A stretch of DNA of 64,000 nt from Euglena gracilis (taxonomy: Eukaryota; Euglenida; Euglenophyceae; Euglenales), in assembly GCA_039621445.1 (NCBI GenBank), contig CP154956.1:75430192-75494191 (forward strand). Direction: 5' to 3'. The notes under the pieces are model-generated. The model did not search any database, was not told where the DNA came from, and saw only the letters and a program-made list of their open reading frames with translations. The translations under genes and the position numbers were made by a program. Each line of letters opens with the position of its first letter. Position 1 is the first letter of the stretch. This document shows positions 47,916 to 60,100 of this stretch, in pieces.

Positions 47916-50104
47916 GCAACAACAACAAAATGAGCCAATCAATCTGCCCATAGGTCGTCAGGATGATGGGTGGCTCCTTCAAGGGGCCTGTGGGGCGTTC
48001 CACCCATTCCTTCGGGGCTCCTACCAATGCTGTCTGGGGAAAATGGGTTGTGGGTGCCCAACTTCTCTCCCCAACGAAGCCTGTGCGAACCACGGGGGCG
48101 GTGGGGCCGCGGAACCCAACCGGCAGCTGGCCAGGCCCCGGCCCCGAGGTCCAGGCCCAGCCCATCGCAGTACAGCTCGCTGCAGGCTTCCTTTAAGACC
48201 CGGCGAGAGGGGGGTCACCCCACCCACCCAGCCCAGCGCGGACTTCTGGGGGGGGGGGCAAAAATCGGGCCGTCTGAGGGCATTTCCCAAAAAAAAAGCA
48301 AATTCTCGCGCCAAAACCCACACCTGGGCCACCCCAGAAAGGGGGGAAACTGCACACGTACCGTTCAAAAACCGCACTGCAAAAAAAAAAACTGCAAAAA
48401 AAACTGCAAAAAAAAACTGCACTGCAACAAAAATCACAATAAACAAGCTGAAATGGTGTGAATGCCCCCCAACAACGCAACAGCAACGTAATTTGCCACC
48501 CCATAAGCACCCCCATTCACATTTGGCATTTTTGCACAGTTTTGAAGCTGACAATGGCAAAAAATGTAAGCAATCAATCAAGTTGCACTGCACTAATCAT
48601 GTATTTGATTGCAAATATGGTAATATTTGGTGGTGGGTTTATACATTTACCGCAGACAAAGCATGTGTTTGGATGCTAAGTCAGCAACTGGTTTCCGAAT
48701 TATGCCTCACATCGACTCAGCGTAAAATCAAGAGTTTGAGGTGGTTTTTTTTTTCACAGAGATTTAGAGCTTCTTTGTAACAGAATCAGCAAAGACTTTG
48801 CAGGAGCATTGCAACCACAAGATTCTAAATTTTGTATTCATGTCACCAACCGTTAGAGAGCCAAATGTTGTGCTAGAAAACATTCTCAATGAAATATTTC
48901 TGCATAAATGTCACCTGAAAAAGCCTGCAGCCTGCAAAGGCTAATTCAATCACCAGTGGCAAAAGGGGTTTGCTGTGTTCTGCACCTCCTCCAGGCTGTA
49001 CTCGATTGCCCTTTGGAAAATGGGTTCCCCATCTTTCATTCCCGTGACTTGTTCGTCAATATGGTGATACAGATTTTGAATGTGAAATTTTCGCTTTCTG
49101 TAAAGAAATTATCTGGCTTAAATATTCGTCTTTATCATCTTCCTCTTTGTTTTGGCCCCTGCATGATCACAATCCCCTGAAATCTAATGCATCAATTCGG
49201 CCACAGTTCAGCAAAACATAACATGGACAATGGCATTCACACACATCACAACGAAGAAATCTGAAAGTGAACCAGAGCTTCCTTATTCCTGTGTGATTGT
49301 TTTCCCACGTGGAACGCCATGGGTGATGAATCCTATCATCACAAACTCGAAACTTCTTGACATACAAACAAGAAGGATCCGATATGTTTCAATGCTAAGA
49401 CATTCAGTCTCATTATGACAAAATTCCCATCCAAACGTTCGTCTGTCACAGTGGCATGGAATCCAGTGTCAACTTGCGTCGCACAAATGCATAACGAATT
49501 GCAGGAGCACCTTTTTGAGACGTAGAAGCACAAAGAATGGGAAGAGTGCAACCCTCGTTCAACAGCATTTTGGAATACATGGATGATTCAATGGTTCAAT
49601 GGATGATCCAATGATTCTTCCATGGACGCAAACTACTTCCTCCCACAAGGATTTTCACAAAGGCACAAATGCAAAAAAAAGGGATTCCATGGTACTTCAT
49701 CAACAGACGTGGCACTGACAGGTATTGGTCAAATACATGATTTTCTCCTGCTGTAAACGTTTTCAATTGCAGGAAAAACCATGGACAGGGATGGTTGGCG
49801 GACTAGAATTCAAGCACATGAGTTGTCGTATCGTCTTGACAACATCGTTTGTCCTGATGCAAACATTTTGCGCAGGCAAAACCATGATTGAGGGAGTGAG
49901 CAAGATGTTACACTTGCATTGACATCCACAAACGTGAGGAGTCAATCCTTTGGCCTTGGATGTTGGCCTTATTTCCCACGTCTTCTGAGTTAAAAGGCAG
50001 CCTGGCTCGCAGAGGGAGTCGTTGCCGGGCACGACCAGCTGCCCGATCAGCGCCTCCTTCGCCCAGCTCTGCAGCGCCCGTGCCGGCACAGCCTGCGTCT
50101 TCAT
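42412..50104 (-). CDS. mRNA cap guanine-N7 methyltransferase
   Basis: Methylates the 5' cap guanosine of pre-mRNA in the nucleus (RNMT/Abd1 family). - strand exons: 50104-~50000 ([15 protein letters not shown], the family's NNWIKSxLI helix); 48179-48137 ([17 protein letters not shown] motif I); 47695-~47573 ([20 protein letters not shown]); 46645-~46565 ([19 protein letters not shown], like FSAEFITAD); ~46215-45985 ([26 protein letters not shown]); 44687-44588 ([13 protein letters not shown], like GNEVYSVKF); 43139-43100 ([13 protein letters not shown]); 42868-42839 ([10 protein letters not shown], like FLEFYEE); ~42602-42412 ([19 protein letters not shown], like the C-terminal SEWEATSIYLVFAF). 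Motif order matches the family. Several joins are exact; others (46.6/46.2 kb, last exon) are approximate. The start at 50104 is the first in-frame ATG of that exon; earlier exons may exist. The 48137/47695 join requires a GC donor. Confidence 0.83.
45313..45535. repeat. (CA)n with CG interruptions
   Basis: Alternating purine-pyrimidine array (ACACAC, CGCGCG) in a cap methyltransferase intron, with Z-DNA-prone CGCGCGCG segments. Flanking frames of H/T/A residues are not coding. Confidence 0.95.
47856..47930. repeat. (CAG)n(CAA)n trinucleotide repeat
   Basis: Six CAG units followed by about 16 CAA units with one CAG. It lies in an intron of the cap methyltransferase (between 48137 and 47695), so it is not predicted to be translated, although every frame is open. 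Confidence 0.9.
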
Positions 50105-51427
50105 GGCCCACGCCGAGGGGGCGGCTGGGCGAGGCGGCGCCGGGAGGGGGCAGCCTGGGGTGCCGGGGGGGGGGGGGGGGGGGGGGGGGGGGCGAAGCGC
50201 GGCGCAGCGGTGGACCTGTGGCGGTGCAGGGTGGCCAAAAGGCCCAAAAAGGCCAAAAGTTGCTGATTTGCAGGAAATCAGGCAAAAAAAGAAGGGAAAT
50301 CAACTACTGATGGAGACTTGTGAAAAATAAAAGTTGCACATTCAGAAACGATTATTCTCATGCGGTGCACGCGGTGTGGAAGCACCCCGGGGCTGCACTG
50401 GAACCCTTGGGCTGTGGTCCGGCAGCCATTTGGACGGCGGAATGGAAACACAGGGTTGGGCCATGGATACAGAAACAAGGGGATTTCTTTCCTTTGCATT
50501 GGTGCCTGAGGTGCGGGGCAGGCGGCCTCGGGAATGGCAGACCCAGCGAAGGGCCGCAACGCAGCTGCAAGAGGAGGAAAGGGGAGGAGCGACCAATGAA
50601 GCGGGGGAAAGATGCCAGGTGCGGGTCAACGGTGCTTCAGAAAGTGTGCTTGTGCGACAGAGGAGGGGCCACAGTGAGCCGCGACAGCGATGCGTGTGTT
50701 CAGAAACACAGGCCCGCTCGTCTGACAGCACGACTGCCACCAAATCCTGTGTGGTGTGGGGCCGATGTGCCCGGGGGGGGGGGGGGGGGGGGGTTGGTGG
50801 AGCAGTCCCGACAACGGATGAGAGTGTGGAAGAGGGTCAGAACGCGGCGACGCGCAGGGCCTCCGCTCGCTGCCATAAACAGAGGCGGTCCAAACCTGGC
50901 TCAATGGGTGATAAGGACAATAACCTCAAAGACCCCTTACAAACCTTTAACACATTTAACACATGACACGTTGAACACTTTAGCACATGACAAAAAAATA
51001 TATGTTTTGAGGCATTTGCATAAGTGGAGGGGGTTTGTTTGGGGGGGGGGGCTGGTCATTTTCCCATTTCAGAGTTGAAAGAAGCCTGCAAATTCTTTGT
51101 TTAAAAAGAGAAAACACCACCATTTCACCCGCTTCCGGGCACTCCTGGTTTTTGTTTGGAAAATGTCACTAACCGATTCAATAAGCAAGACCAGAAGGTT
51201 TTAAAATGGACCCAAGAAGGAGACCAATGCCAGCCAGGCAAAGGCGAAAGAACATTTTTGCAGATAATGTTTGTGTGTGCACACCAAGCTTCTGTGGCCT
51301 GTGGACTTCAGGCATGCGTAGAACTTGCATCGAAATGGATGGGATGGCGGGGTGGGTATGAAACCTGCGGTCCAATCGCACTCTCTGTTGCCTGTTGTGG
51401 TGCACTCCTGAAGCGACGTCTACTGGC
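50105..51427. other. Intergenic region with two long G-runs
   Basis: Contains uninterrupted G-runs of about 28 (50165-50192) and 21 (50773-50793) bases. As C-runs on the - strand, the first lies directly upstream of the first visible cap methyltransferase exon, where it could be an intron pyrimidine tract ahead of CCCAG or part of the 5' region. A GC-rich patch at 50840-50870 follows an ATGGCAG and might hold an earlier exon, but no family match was found. The + strand frames here (50320-51078) lack support. Confidence 0.4.
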
Positions 51428-54400
51428 TTACTCCGCTGAGCCCGCCCCCGGCCGCAGCAGCTGCGCCTGCCTCGCCTGGGCCAGCACCCCCTCCAGCAGG
51501 CCATCCACCTCCACGGGCGCCGCGGCCTCCCCCTCCCCCGGCCCCGCGGGCCAGTTCGCCGGTGGGGGTGGCGGAGCCCCGGGGACGGTCGGCGGGTCGG
51601 CGGTGGCGGAGGCGGGCGGGGACGGGGTGGCAGTCCGCAGCAGGGCGCTGCGTGACCTCCCCCCGGGGGTCCGTAAGAGAAGCTGATAAAGTTGGGCAGC
51701 TTGGACAGAAAGGCTGCTGGGTGATGCCCCCTTCCTATGAGTCCCCCGGCTGGAACTGGCCCGAGCTGGTCGAGATGGGGGAAGTGGGGTCCCTTCTGCC
51801 TTTATCCCCCAAAATAAGATGCAGGGTGGGTAACACGAGGGATTTTGTTATTTTGGGGAGCTAAATTTTGGGTTCATTCCTAGAGTCCTCTAAAGTCACA
51901 TTTCTGGAGGTGGTCTCGTTAAAGAACTTCTCTTGACCGACCACCGAGCCCGAAACTGGGGGTTTGGTATTTCCTTGGTGCAACGTAGCCACCCTCTCCG
52001 CGTCGGGGAGGGGGCTCATTTTGGGGGGTTAGGGGACGCCCTGGCCCGCAGGCGGTGCAGCGCCCGCAGCGCCTGGCCGAGCTGCTGCTCCGTGCCGCGC
52101 CACTGCGTCTCCGCCTCCTCGCACCGCGCCGCCACGCGTTGGTACCGCTGCTCCGCCCGCAGTAGTTGCGCGCTGAACGTGGTCTTCTGCTTCTCTATTG
52201 TCTGCGGAGGCGGACGGGTGACGTGGCCGGACCTCCCCGCGATGTGTTGCGATAACTGACCTCCTGTCAGGGGTCTTTTTAAGGCCGGGGGAGGGGGGTC
52301 CCCCCCACTCACCCACCCGCTGCCCCCCCCCCCCCCGCCGGGGGAGGGTCCCACTGACTTTTCCCCGAAAATGGCCAAAAATCACGAAAAATGCTAAAAA
52401 TAGCACCTTTCAAAAATTTTCGGCGCCGAAAAGCATACCCCACCCCTCCCCGGGGGGGGGGGGGGGGGGCTCAGCCAGACCCCCCGGGGGTCCAAGGCTA
52501 AAGAAAAACCCCTGCCTCCTGTCTGCTGATGTGGGGAGGGGGGTGATCGTTTTTTTGTCTTCTCTGTCCGGCAGGTGCAGATGGGTATTTTTGAAGCCAA
52601 AATGGATCGAGACCTCCAGTCAGCGGAACGATCGCTGGTTGTCAGAGGGAGGGAAGTAGAAAACACAATGCAAGACACGGCAGGGGGCCAGGTTTTGACA
52701 CTGAGCCCGCCACATTCAGATGGGCGTGCAGCACTGCATCTGTCACCTCTGTCACCCCTGTCACCCCTTTGAACTAGTTTGACGTTCCCCCCCCCCCCCA
52801 CACCTTGGAGGCCCGCGAGGCCACCCGCTCCTTCTCCGCCACAGTGTCCCGCAGCCGCCCCTCCGCCTCCGCGGCCTGCCGCTGCAGCCGCAGCGTGGCC
52901 TCCGCCAGCTCCCGCCGCGCGGCGGTGGCCTCCTCCGCCAGCCGCTCCGCGTCGCGCTCAGGCTCAAGTGAACCAACCCCGGGGGCAGGGGGGTCTCGGA
53001 GTGCCCTGGAGTGCCTGGGCAGGCAGGCACTGACCCCTGGGGGGGAGGTCGGTGCCTGCCTGGTCATGGCCAAAAAAAACGGGCTTTGAGGCTATTCCGG
53101 GCCTGGCGGAGTGCCCAGGCATGATTGGCCATGCAAAACCGTCCCGGGGGTCGGATCTGGGTGCCTTTGGAGTGCCTGCTCTGGCAGGCACCGACCCCGA
53201 GGCGAGGTCGACCCCCCCCCCGGGTGGGGTCGGCCTCACCTTGAAACTCAGCCTGGTCTCGCTGGCTGAACGCCGCCTGGTGCCGCAGCCGCTCGTTCTC
53301 GGCGCTCAGCTCTGTGGTGTCCTGTGCCACGGGGAAAAGCTGAGTGGGGTCGGGGGACATACTGTGAGATGGTGTGCCATTTCTTGGTGGTGGGCAAGGG
53401 GCGATTTAAGGGAGGATGCTGCTCACCTCTTGGCCATAGAATTTTGGATGGAGTGAAATTTGGTTCCCGTTCATCATATAGGGTTGTGTTTGTAGCTTTG
53501 ACGCTGTTCTCGTGCATTGGAACTCCTTCACCAGAATGCTGCAGGATTTAAGGTGAGCCCCTCGCAATTAGAATCACCTATAGAACCCCCCCCCCCAATA
53601 GAACCCCCAAAGGTTTTTTGAAAAAAATCAAAATAATAGCGCCCCCCCCCCCCAGCAACCGCACCCTCCGAGTATCGCAAGCTCTGATCAGCAAAACGTA
53701 CACAGAAGAGGGTGTGATGGATTCAAAAAAGATGCAAAATGGCACCCAAAATGCGCCCGGCACGAAACGTCAAAGGGCTGTATGAAAGGGTACCCAATTT
53801 TTTGGCTCTATGAAAAGGTATCTAATTGAATCGACACCCCCCCCTGGGGTTTCCCACAACGTGACCGAATAGGAGCCCCAGGGGCTTCTAAATGGGGGGT
53901 TGTAAGTTGTAGGTAATCCCAAAGGGAAATCGCCATTTTACATGAGAATAGCGCAGATGGAACATCCAATGGCAGAGAAACGTCTCGTGACACACTTGCA
54001 GACGACCGGACAACTCCTGCAAACGACCCGAGAGCTCGGCAACCTGTTGGACAGCAGCATCTGCAGCAGGCCTTGGCAGCCAAGAATGGGGATGGAAGGT
54101 TGGCAGAAATGAGCGAAATAGGAAAAAGGGGAGGGAATTCAAAACTGACATTCATGCAGTTGCAGCATGCGCAGACCCTCAACTTTAACCCCATGCGCGA
54201 TTACCAAATCTGCATGCATCCCTGGAGAGGAAAATGGCCAAAAAAAGGTGAGGACAAATGGTGTCAGGACTGATGCAAAGCGCCAGGAAAGTACACAAAA
54301 TCCCTCAAAAATGAAGAACACATATTTTTCCTCCACTGGATATGACTAACACCTCACAGCAAAGTTGATCAATGCTCGATGTGGGGGGCGGGCGATCACA

Positions 54401-56977
54401 AAACCCCATTGAATCCTGTAACCGCTGGGGATTCTTAGTGGAAAGGTGCAAGTTTCAAGTTTTTTTCATATTGTTTAAAATGACCTTTTTTAAAAATAAC
54501 AAACAAAACGCACACAAATGATTCTTGCGGGGCACCCACTGCCACGTCCAACGCGCCGTTGAATGGGCCGCCAGGGTGGCCGAGGCCTGCCCGTGCTCGG
54601 CGGCCTGCCAGTCCAGCGCATGCTGCAGCCGGTCCCGCGCCGCCGTCGCCTCGTCCAGGGCGGCCTTTAGGGCGCTCCGCTCCGCCTCCGCTTCCTGCGC
54701 CTCGCTCTGCAGCGACCGGATGGTTGGGGGCGGCCCTGTCCTCGGCCACGGGGGCGGAACGCAGACCCTCAAAAGGCGCGATGAGAAAAACGAAAGAAAT
54801 GCAAGTTTGATTTCAGGCATTTTGGGCCCATTTGACGAATTTTCTTTTCATTTTACGAACTTGCTCACTCAAGTCATATATTTATACATATATGTAAAAA
54901 TATACATATATGGATATATTATACACACATATATTTAAACATATGTAAATCCATATATCTACGAATCATTAACTTATTCAAATTTCGAACAAAAAGATAA
55001 AAAAAATAGACAAAAAATTGGTTAGAGAATCTAATGCAAAATGCAGCAGTTTTCTCAATCGAAAAAATTCCTAGAGCCAAACAAATCGTCAGGCACAGGG
55101 TGCCCCGCCACACATGATCGTTTGTGCGGTTCGACGTAGCCCCCCCCCCCCCCCCCGGCACGTGTGGACTGCCCCTTCGGTCACGACCAGGCCAGGCCCG
55201 GGCTCCTGCCACGTGGCGGCCGCGGCGTCGTGCTGCGCCACTGCCGCCTCGAACTCCCCCACCGTGTCCGCGAGGCGCCGCTCCGCCGCCGCCGCCTGGG
55301 CCGCCGCCTCCTCCCGGGCCTGCGCCACCTGCGCCGCCGCCAGCCGCTGAGCCTCCGCCTGTGGTGGCGAGGCGGGGAATGGGAGTGGCAAGAGCTTTGC
55401 TGCCCCGACCAGTCTGACCCTGACCCCCCTGACCTCCAGAGACCCCAGACCATTCTGAGGGGTCAGCCAGTGTAGGTTTTCGAAAAGTCTGGGGTGGGAA
55501 AGCCACATCTGCCACCGTGGGGTAGGGTTAGGCGCAGGAAAGCCTGCTTTCCTGGATCACTCTCTGGAACACACTATGTTTGCTAACTTGGGGAGGGGTC
55601 ACTCCCCCTCTTCCAAAAATTAGTCAGTCATTCTGGGGAAAACCCTACCAGTTATCACCCCCATCCTGGGGGGCGGGGGGGGGGGGCACTCTGGAACCCA
55701 AGGAAAATTCACCACAAGCGAGAAAAAATGGCCAAAAAAATTTCTGTGCCTTCTATGCCGGTTCACCTCAGGCTTTTTGCCGACGGGGATGGGTTTGGAC
55801 TAAAAAAAACAACAACCAGATAGTCACTCTGAAAAAACCGATCACCTACCCCCTTGGTGGGGAGGAGGGTCGGCCAATGAATAAGTGATTGTATGCTCTG
55901 GGAAAACGACAACTCTGTTGGCTGCAGTGAGGCCACACCCCCTCCAGCACCAGCCGGTGGCAGCGGCTCTCCAGCAGCCCACAACGCTTCTCACAGTCCA
56001 GCAGGCGCTGCTCCAGCTGCGCCCGCTGCTGGGCGTGCTCCGCGGCACGCTCCCGCCCGGACTGCTCCAGCAGCTGCCGCTCCGCCGCGAAGTACAGGTT
56101 GGGGGGCACGCGCCACACCGCAGGGGGGGGGGGGGGTTGTGGCCCCCACCCCCCCCCCAGGCAGCTCGGCACAGGCAGCAGATGCTGCCCGGAGTTCCCC
56201 ACTGCCAGGGGGGGTTGGGTTGGGGGGGTCCACAGGCTGCCCAAACGAGCTGGTTCTAATTCTTGGGGGAAACCCCAATGGCACACCTTTCGCCAGCATT
56301 GGCCATATTTTCTCTCTGGCACTGGCATGCGTCGCCTCCATGCTTGTGCTTACCGACCGGGAGGAGGGGGGGGTGGGTGCTATAGGGTGCCTGCCCCTAG
56401 CAGGCACACCCCCCGGGGGGGGGGGGGTAGGGGTCCGGGGGGGACCCAGAAAAATTTCGTTGAAAATGGCCTTTTCCTGGCCCCCGGCGCCAAAGGCGCC
56501 GGGGTCTGAGGGGGGTACCTGCTATGGGCAGGCACCCCCCAAAACCCTTCCCTCCCCCTCCCGATCGGGTGCTATGGGGTGCCTGCCCCTAGCACCCCCC
56601 CCCCCTGTGGGGTAGGCACCCGACTAAGCACAAGCCTGGTATCCTCAATGTCACTTCGGTCAGAGGTTGCTGAAAATGGCAGGGGCTGGTTCTGGCTGGC
56701 TGGACCTCCCACAATCCCATGGGTGCTCTGTGGCTTCACCAATCCCCTGGCGGCAAAGCGTGAATCAAGACATCGCACCATTCTCATCTTTGTCCGCCAA
56801 CCAGCGATGATAAACACTGCGGTGCGCCGTGTGGCCGGCGTTCTCCACTTGGCTGCGGAGGGCCGCGGTGTCGCCCTGGGCGGCCAACAGCTCCCGGTGC
56901 AGTCGCTGGCATTCCCGGCCAGGCGGCTGGCCAGGGGAACCTTCCTTCGCCTCACCCCCGTCTCCCCAATACAACAT
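51428..56977 (-). CDS. Coiled-coil protein of unknown function
   Basis: Chain of - strand exons encoding long Ala/Glu/Arg/Gln heptads. Exons: 56977-~56805 (candidate ATG; RECQRLHRELLAAQGDTAAL); ~56090-55939 (FAAERQLLEQSGRERAAEHA, EQRLLDCEKRCGLLESR); 55358-~55200 (AEAQRLAAAQVAQAREEAAA); 54706-~54560 (SEAQEAEAERSALKAALDEA); 54060-53996 (AAVQQVAELSGRLQELSGRL); 53321-53240 (DTTELSAENERLRHQAAFSQ); ~52962-52804 (ERLAEEATAARRELAEATLR); 52201-52038 (TIEKQKTTFSAQLLRAEQRY); 51647-51428 (Pro-rich, then GLLEGVLAQARQAQLLRPGA, TAA). Joins 55939/55358, 52804/52201 and 52038/51647 are GT-AG and in phase. About 450 codons. There is no catalytic or targeting motif; a structural or tethering role is only a guess. 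The start ATG is 213 bp from the divergent MYST start. Confidence 0.75.
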
Positions 56978-57189
56978 ATCCGCTATTGTGGTTGTTTATG
57001 TTGTTACTGTTGTTGATGTTGTTGTTGTTGTCTATTGTTGTTGTTGTTGTTATGGGGTGTGGATGCCGGCTGCTTCTGTCTCTCTCCTCCATATGGCTCG
57101 GCCAACGACGCCACCCGTTCTGTCACCCCAGTCTCGCGTCCCGTCCCCCCCCCCCAGACCTGCAGCTTTGCCGGCCCCGGCCAGCCAGT
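56978..57189. promoter_or_regulatory. Candidate bidirectional promoter region with (GTT)n repeat
   Basis: The 212 bp between the proposed starts of the coiled-coil gene (-) and the MYST gene (+). It contains an interrupted TTG/GTT trinucleotide tract (about 56986-57052), then a C-rich stretch (57145-57155). No TATA box is evident. Head-to-head spacing this short suggests shared regulation, provided both starts are correct. Confidence 0.4.
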
Positions 57190-60100
57190 ATGGCGGAGCG
57201 GCACGCGCTGCCCCGGCCGCGGCGCGGCGGCCACCCCCACCTGGACGTCGGCCAGAGCGTCGTCTGCCTGTGCTCCGCGGACGATTGCTACTCCACGTGG
57301 CCCGCGTGCTGCGCACGGCGGAGACGGCGGAGGAGGAGCGCTACTACGTGCACTACCTGAACCAGCCCACCCGCCTGGACGAGTGGATCACGGCGGGGGC
57401 GCCACTGCAGGGCTCCCCTGGGGGGCGTGTGTCCAACGGGAACCTCTTCCCTGGGGACCATCCATGTTCAGGGGCCAAAGCAACGTCTCCCAGCGTGTCT
57501 GTCCCTGTGGCACAATTGCCCCGCGGAACAACGGAAGAACCAACTCTCCCTGCTTGCCTTTTCATCCTCAACGCCAAAGCTGGCCACGGCCACTCTTTTG
57601 GACCTATCCCTGTGCACTATGATGTGTTGTGGAGCCTGCTGTCAGTTCTGCATCCCAGATCAGGGGGTCGCTCAAGTCGAAGTGGATCCCATCACCCCCG
57701 GGGGGGTCCAGCCAGCGAGCAGCCTTTTCTCAGCCCCGGACCCCCCATCTACGAGTTTTTAATTGTTTTCCAGCCCCCCAAAGGGCGACACAACAGATTT
57801 TTGGCCTTTTGGGCAAAAAAATGGGTCAGATTTGGACTGGCCATGGCGAATTCTGGATCAAAAAAAATCGATTTTTTTGCATAATTCCCAGTTCGACCTG
57901 GGGTCGGGCCCAGTTCCAGCCGGGCACCCCATGGGGGGGGGGGGGCAGCCAGAGCCTTTTTCCAGTCGCTTAAAATTTTGGTTGGTTGGAAGGTTGTGAT
58001 AGGTCACTATTTCTTAAGTCGGTGGGCGTTGCCTCCCCTGATGTCAACCTGGCGCCCCCCGGGCGGCGGACCGCATCGACTTCGAGTGCGAGCCTGAGCT
58101 GTTTGAGGACTCTGCAGAGCGGAAGACGCGGTCGCAGCGCCGCCGGATGGACGACCGCGCTGAGGGGCCAATGAGCCCAGAGCAAGGGGTAAGTCATGGA
58201 CGGACGGAGGAGGTGTGTGCCATGTGTGCGTGCAAGTATGTGCGTGGGTGTGCGCAGGTGTTCATGCCAGTGATGTATGTGTGTGTGTGTGCGTGCGTGT
58301 GTGCGTGTGTGCGTGCGTGCGTGCGTGTGTGTGTGTTGTGTGTGCGTGCGTGCGTGTTTGTGTGCGTGCGTGCGTGCGTGCGTGCGTGCGTGTGTGTGCG
58401 TGTGCGTGTGCGTGCGTGTGTGTGTGTGTGCGCGCGCGCCTGTGCATGTGTTTGTGCGTGTGTGTGCGCGCGTGTGGGCGGGTGGGTTCCCCATCACGCT
58501 GTGCAAACGGTGGAGGCGGGTTGGGAAAGCACATCCAAATTCCAAAGTTCAAAGTACAAAGACAGTTCTGGAGTGCAAGATATGGCAGCGAGGCGGTGCG
58601 TTGGCTCCATTGGCAAGCAGTTATCGAAAGCCTTGTTTAGGTAGGTCTCAATCAGCAGGGCGCCTCAGAGGTGTGTTTAAGCATCCCCTCATTGTTTGTG
58701 CATTCTGGTTAAGAACCCAACGACCTTCTCATTGCTGAGGTGTGGGGTTTGGCTGGTGCTTGCCCTTCCCGTGTGCATTCCTCCAATACAGCACGTGAAG
58801 AACATCGAGTCCATCGTGTTCGGCTTCCACACCTTTTACCAGGTGGCCACTTTGTCTGGCTGTCCCATAAGATGATATTCTGTTGGGTATGTTGGGCCTC
58901 ACAACGTGTGGGGTGTGGACCTCATTTCTGTCAGAAAGCCACCAGGATATGTCCCTGCAGGCGCAATCCCCAAAGATATTGGGTTCGGTGTCGTGCACAT
59001 AAAAAAGAGGTCTACAAGCAACATTCCTCAAGGGTCACAGCATCCCTCCCCAGGTTGTTCCTGAAAAGAACCCTGCACCACCAGGTTGAAGGTTCCCTGG
59101 GGTTGTGACAGAAGCCTGACGGGACCCTTTGAGATTGGTGACCTGAGGACCAATGCATCCCTGGTCTTGGATCCCCAGGGGGTGTTGGGCCGTGCGTGCT
59201 GCCTGGAGGAGGGATTTTTCCTCCATCTTTGGCGCGAGGCGATTCCCCACTTGGCTCAGTTGGTCCCCCCCCCCCCCGACCCAAGGGGGTGGGTGGGTGG
59301 GTGGTGTGGGCCCTCGTGTGCCTCCTGGGTCCTGAATGAAACCTCTGGATGGGTGGGATGGAATGGGCCAATGAGATTGCAGATGGCATACGGATGGATG
59401 CACATATGCACATATGCACGCTGCACGGCACACATGGCAGTGGAGGGAGGGCCAGGCGGCGGTACTACTCACCCTACCCGGAGGCGTACATCGGGGACGC
59501 CAAGCAGCTCTTCATCTGTGAGTTCTGCCTGAAGTACTTCCCCCGGAAGGTCCGCCCCGGCTGACCCAGTGCCGCCCCTGTTCGATTTTCATCTGTGAGG
59601 GCAGTGTGCTGGAGCCCATTCCCTCCACAGGGGACACTCACAATGAAAGAGATTCCATTTTTAAAAGTGAAGTCTAAAAGTTGCTCAATTTGCACAATGT
59701 CTCGTTTTGAGAGTGTCATCTCCCTCTTATTTAATCCCTTGCCTGTGGCTGGGCCACGGGACACTTCTGGTGGAGGCAGGGTTCCCTCTGAAAACAAGGC
59801 CATTTTTCCCCAGCTCCAGAAGATGTTCGATTGGACCCAGACCCTAAAATCTGAAAAGTTATTTGCGCAATCGCGCAGTCGCACAAGTCTCTCAGGCTGA
59901 TTTTTTTCTGCTTCACTTCTTGCTGCAAAATGTGTGTTCGGCTGCGGCGCTGCCGACTAATTTTTCAGTGCCCCAGGAGATTTATCAGCCATTGGCACGC
60001 TTTTGGCGTTCGACAGAGACGATGTTTTGCAGCCCGAGTGTCATGAAGAACACGCGAAAACCACGAAAAGGGGGCTGATTGGCAGTTCCTGCGACCATTT

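Noticed and set aside
47856-47930. Polyglutamine or poly-leucine tract in a protein
   Set aside because: The CAG/CAA repeat falls between two well-placed cap methyltransferase exons, inside the intron.
50320-51078. + strand frame of 252 codons upstream of the cap methyltransferase
   Set aside because: It overlaps a second open frame of similar length, runs through a 21-base G-run and shows no domain or consistent codon bias.
57180-57300. Alternative MYST frame reading [11 protein letters not shown], resembling the start of Tip60
   Set aside because: Its codons (CGT, CCT, GGA, CGA, TTG, CTA) break the strong G/C third-position bias, while the ATG frame reading DVGQSVVC keeps it. The short match is more likely chance, though RNA data should decide.
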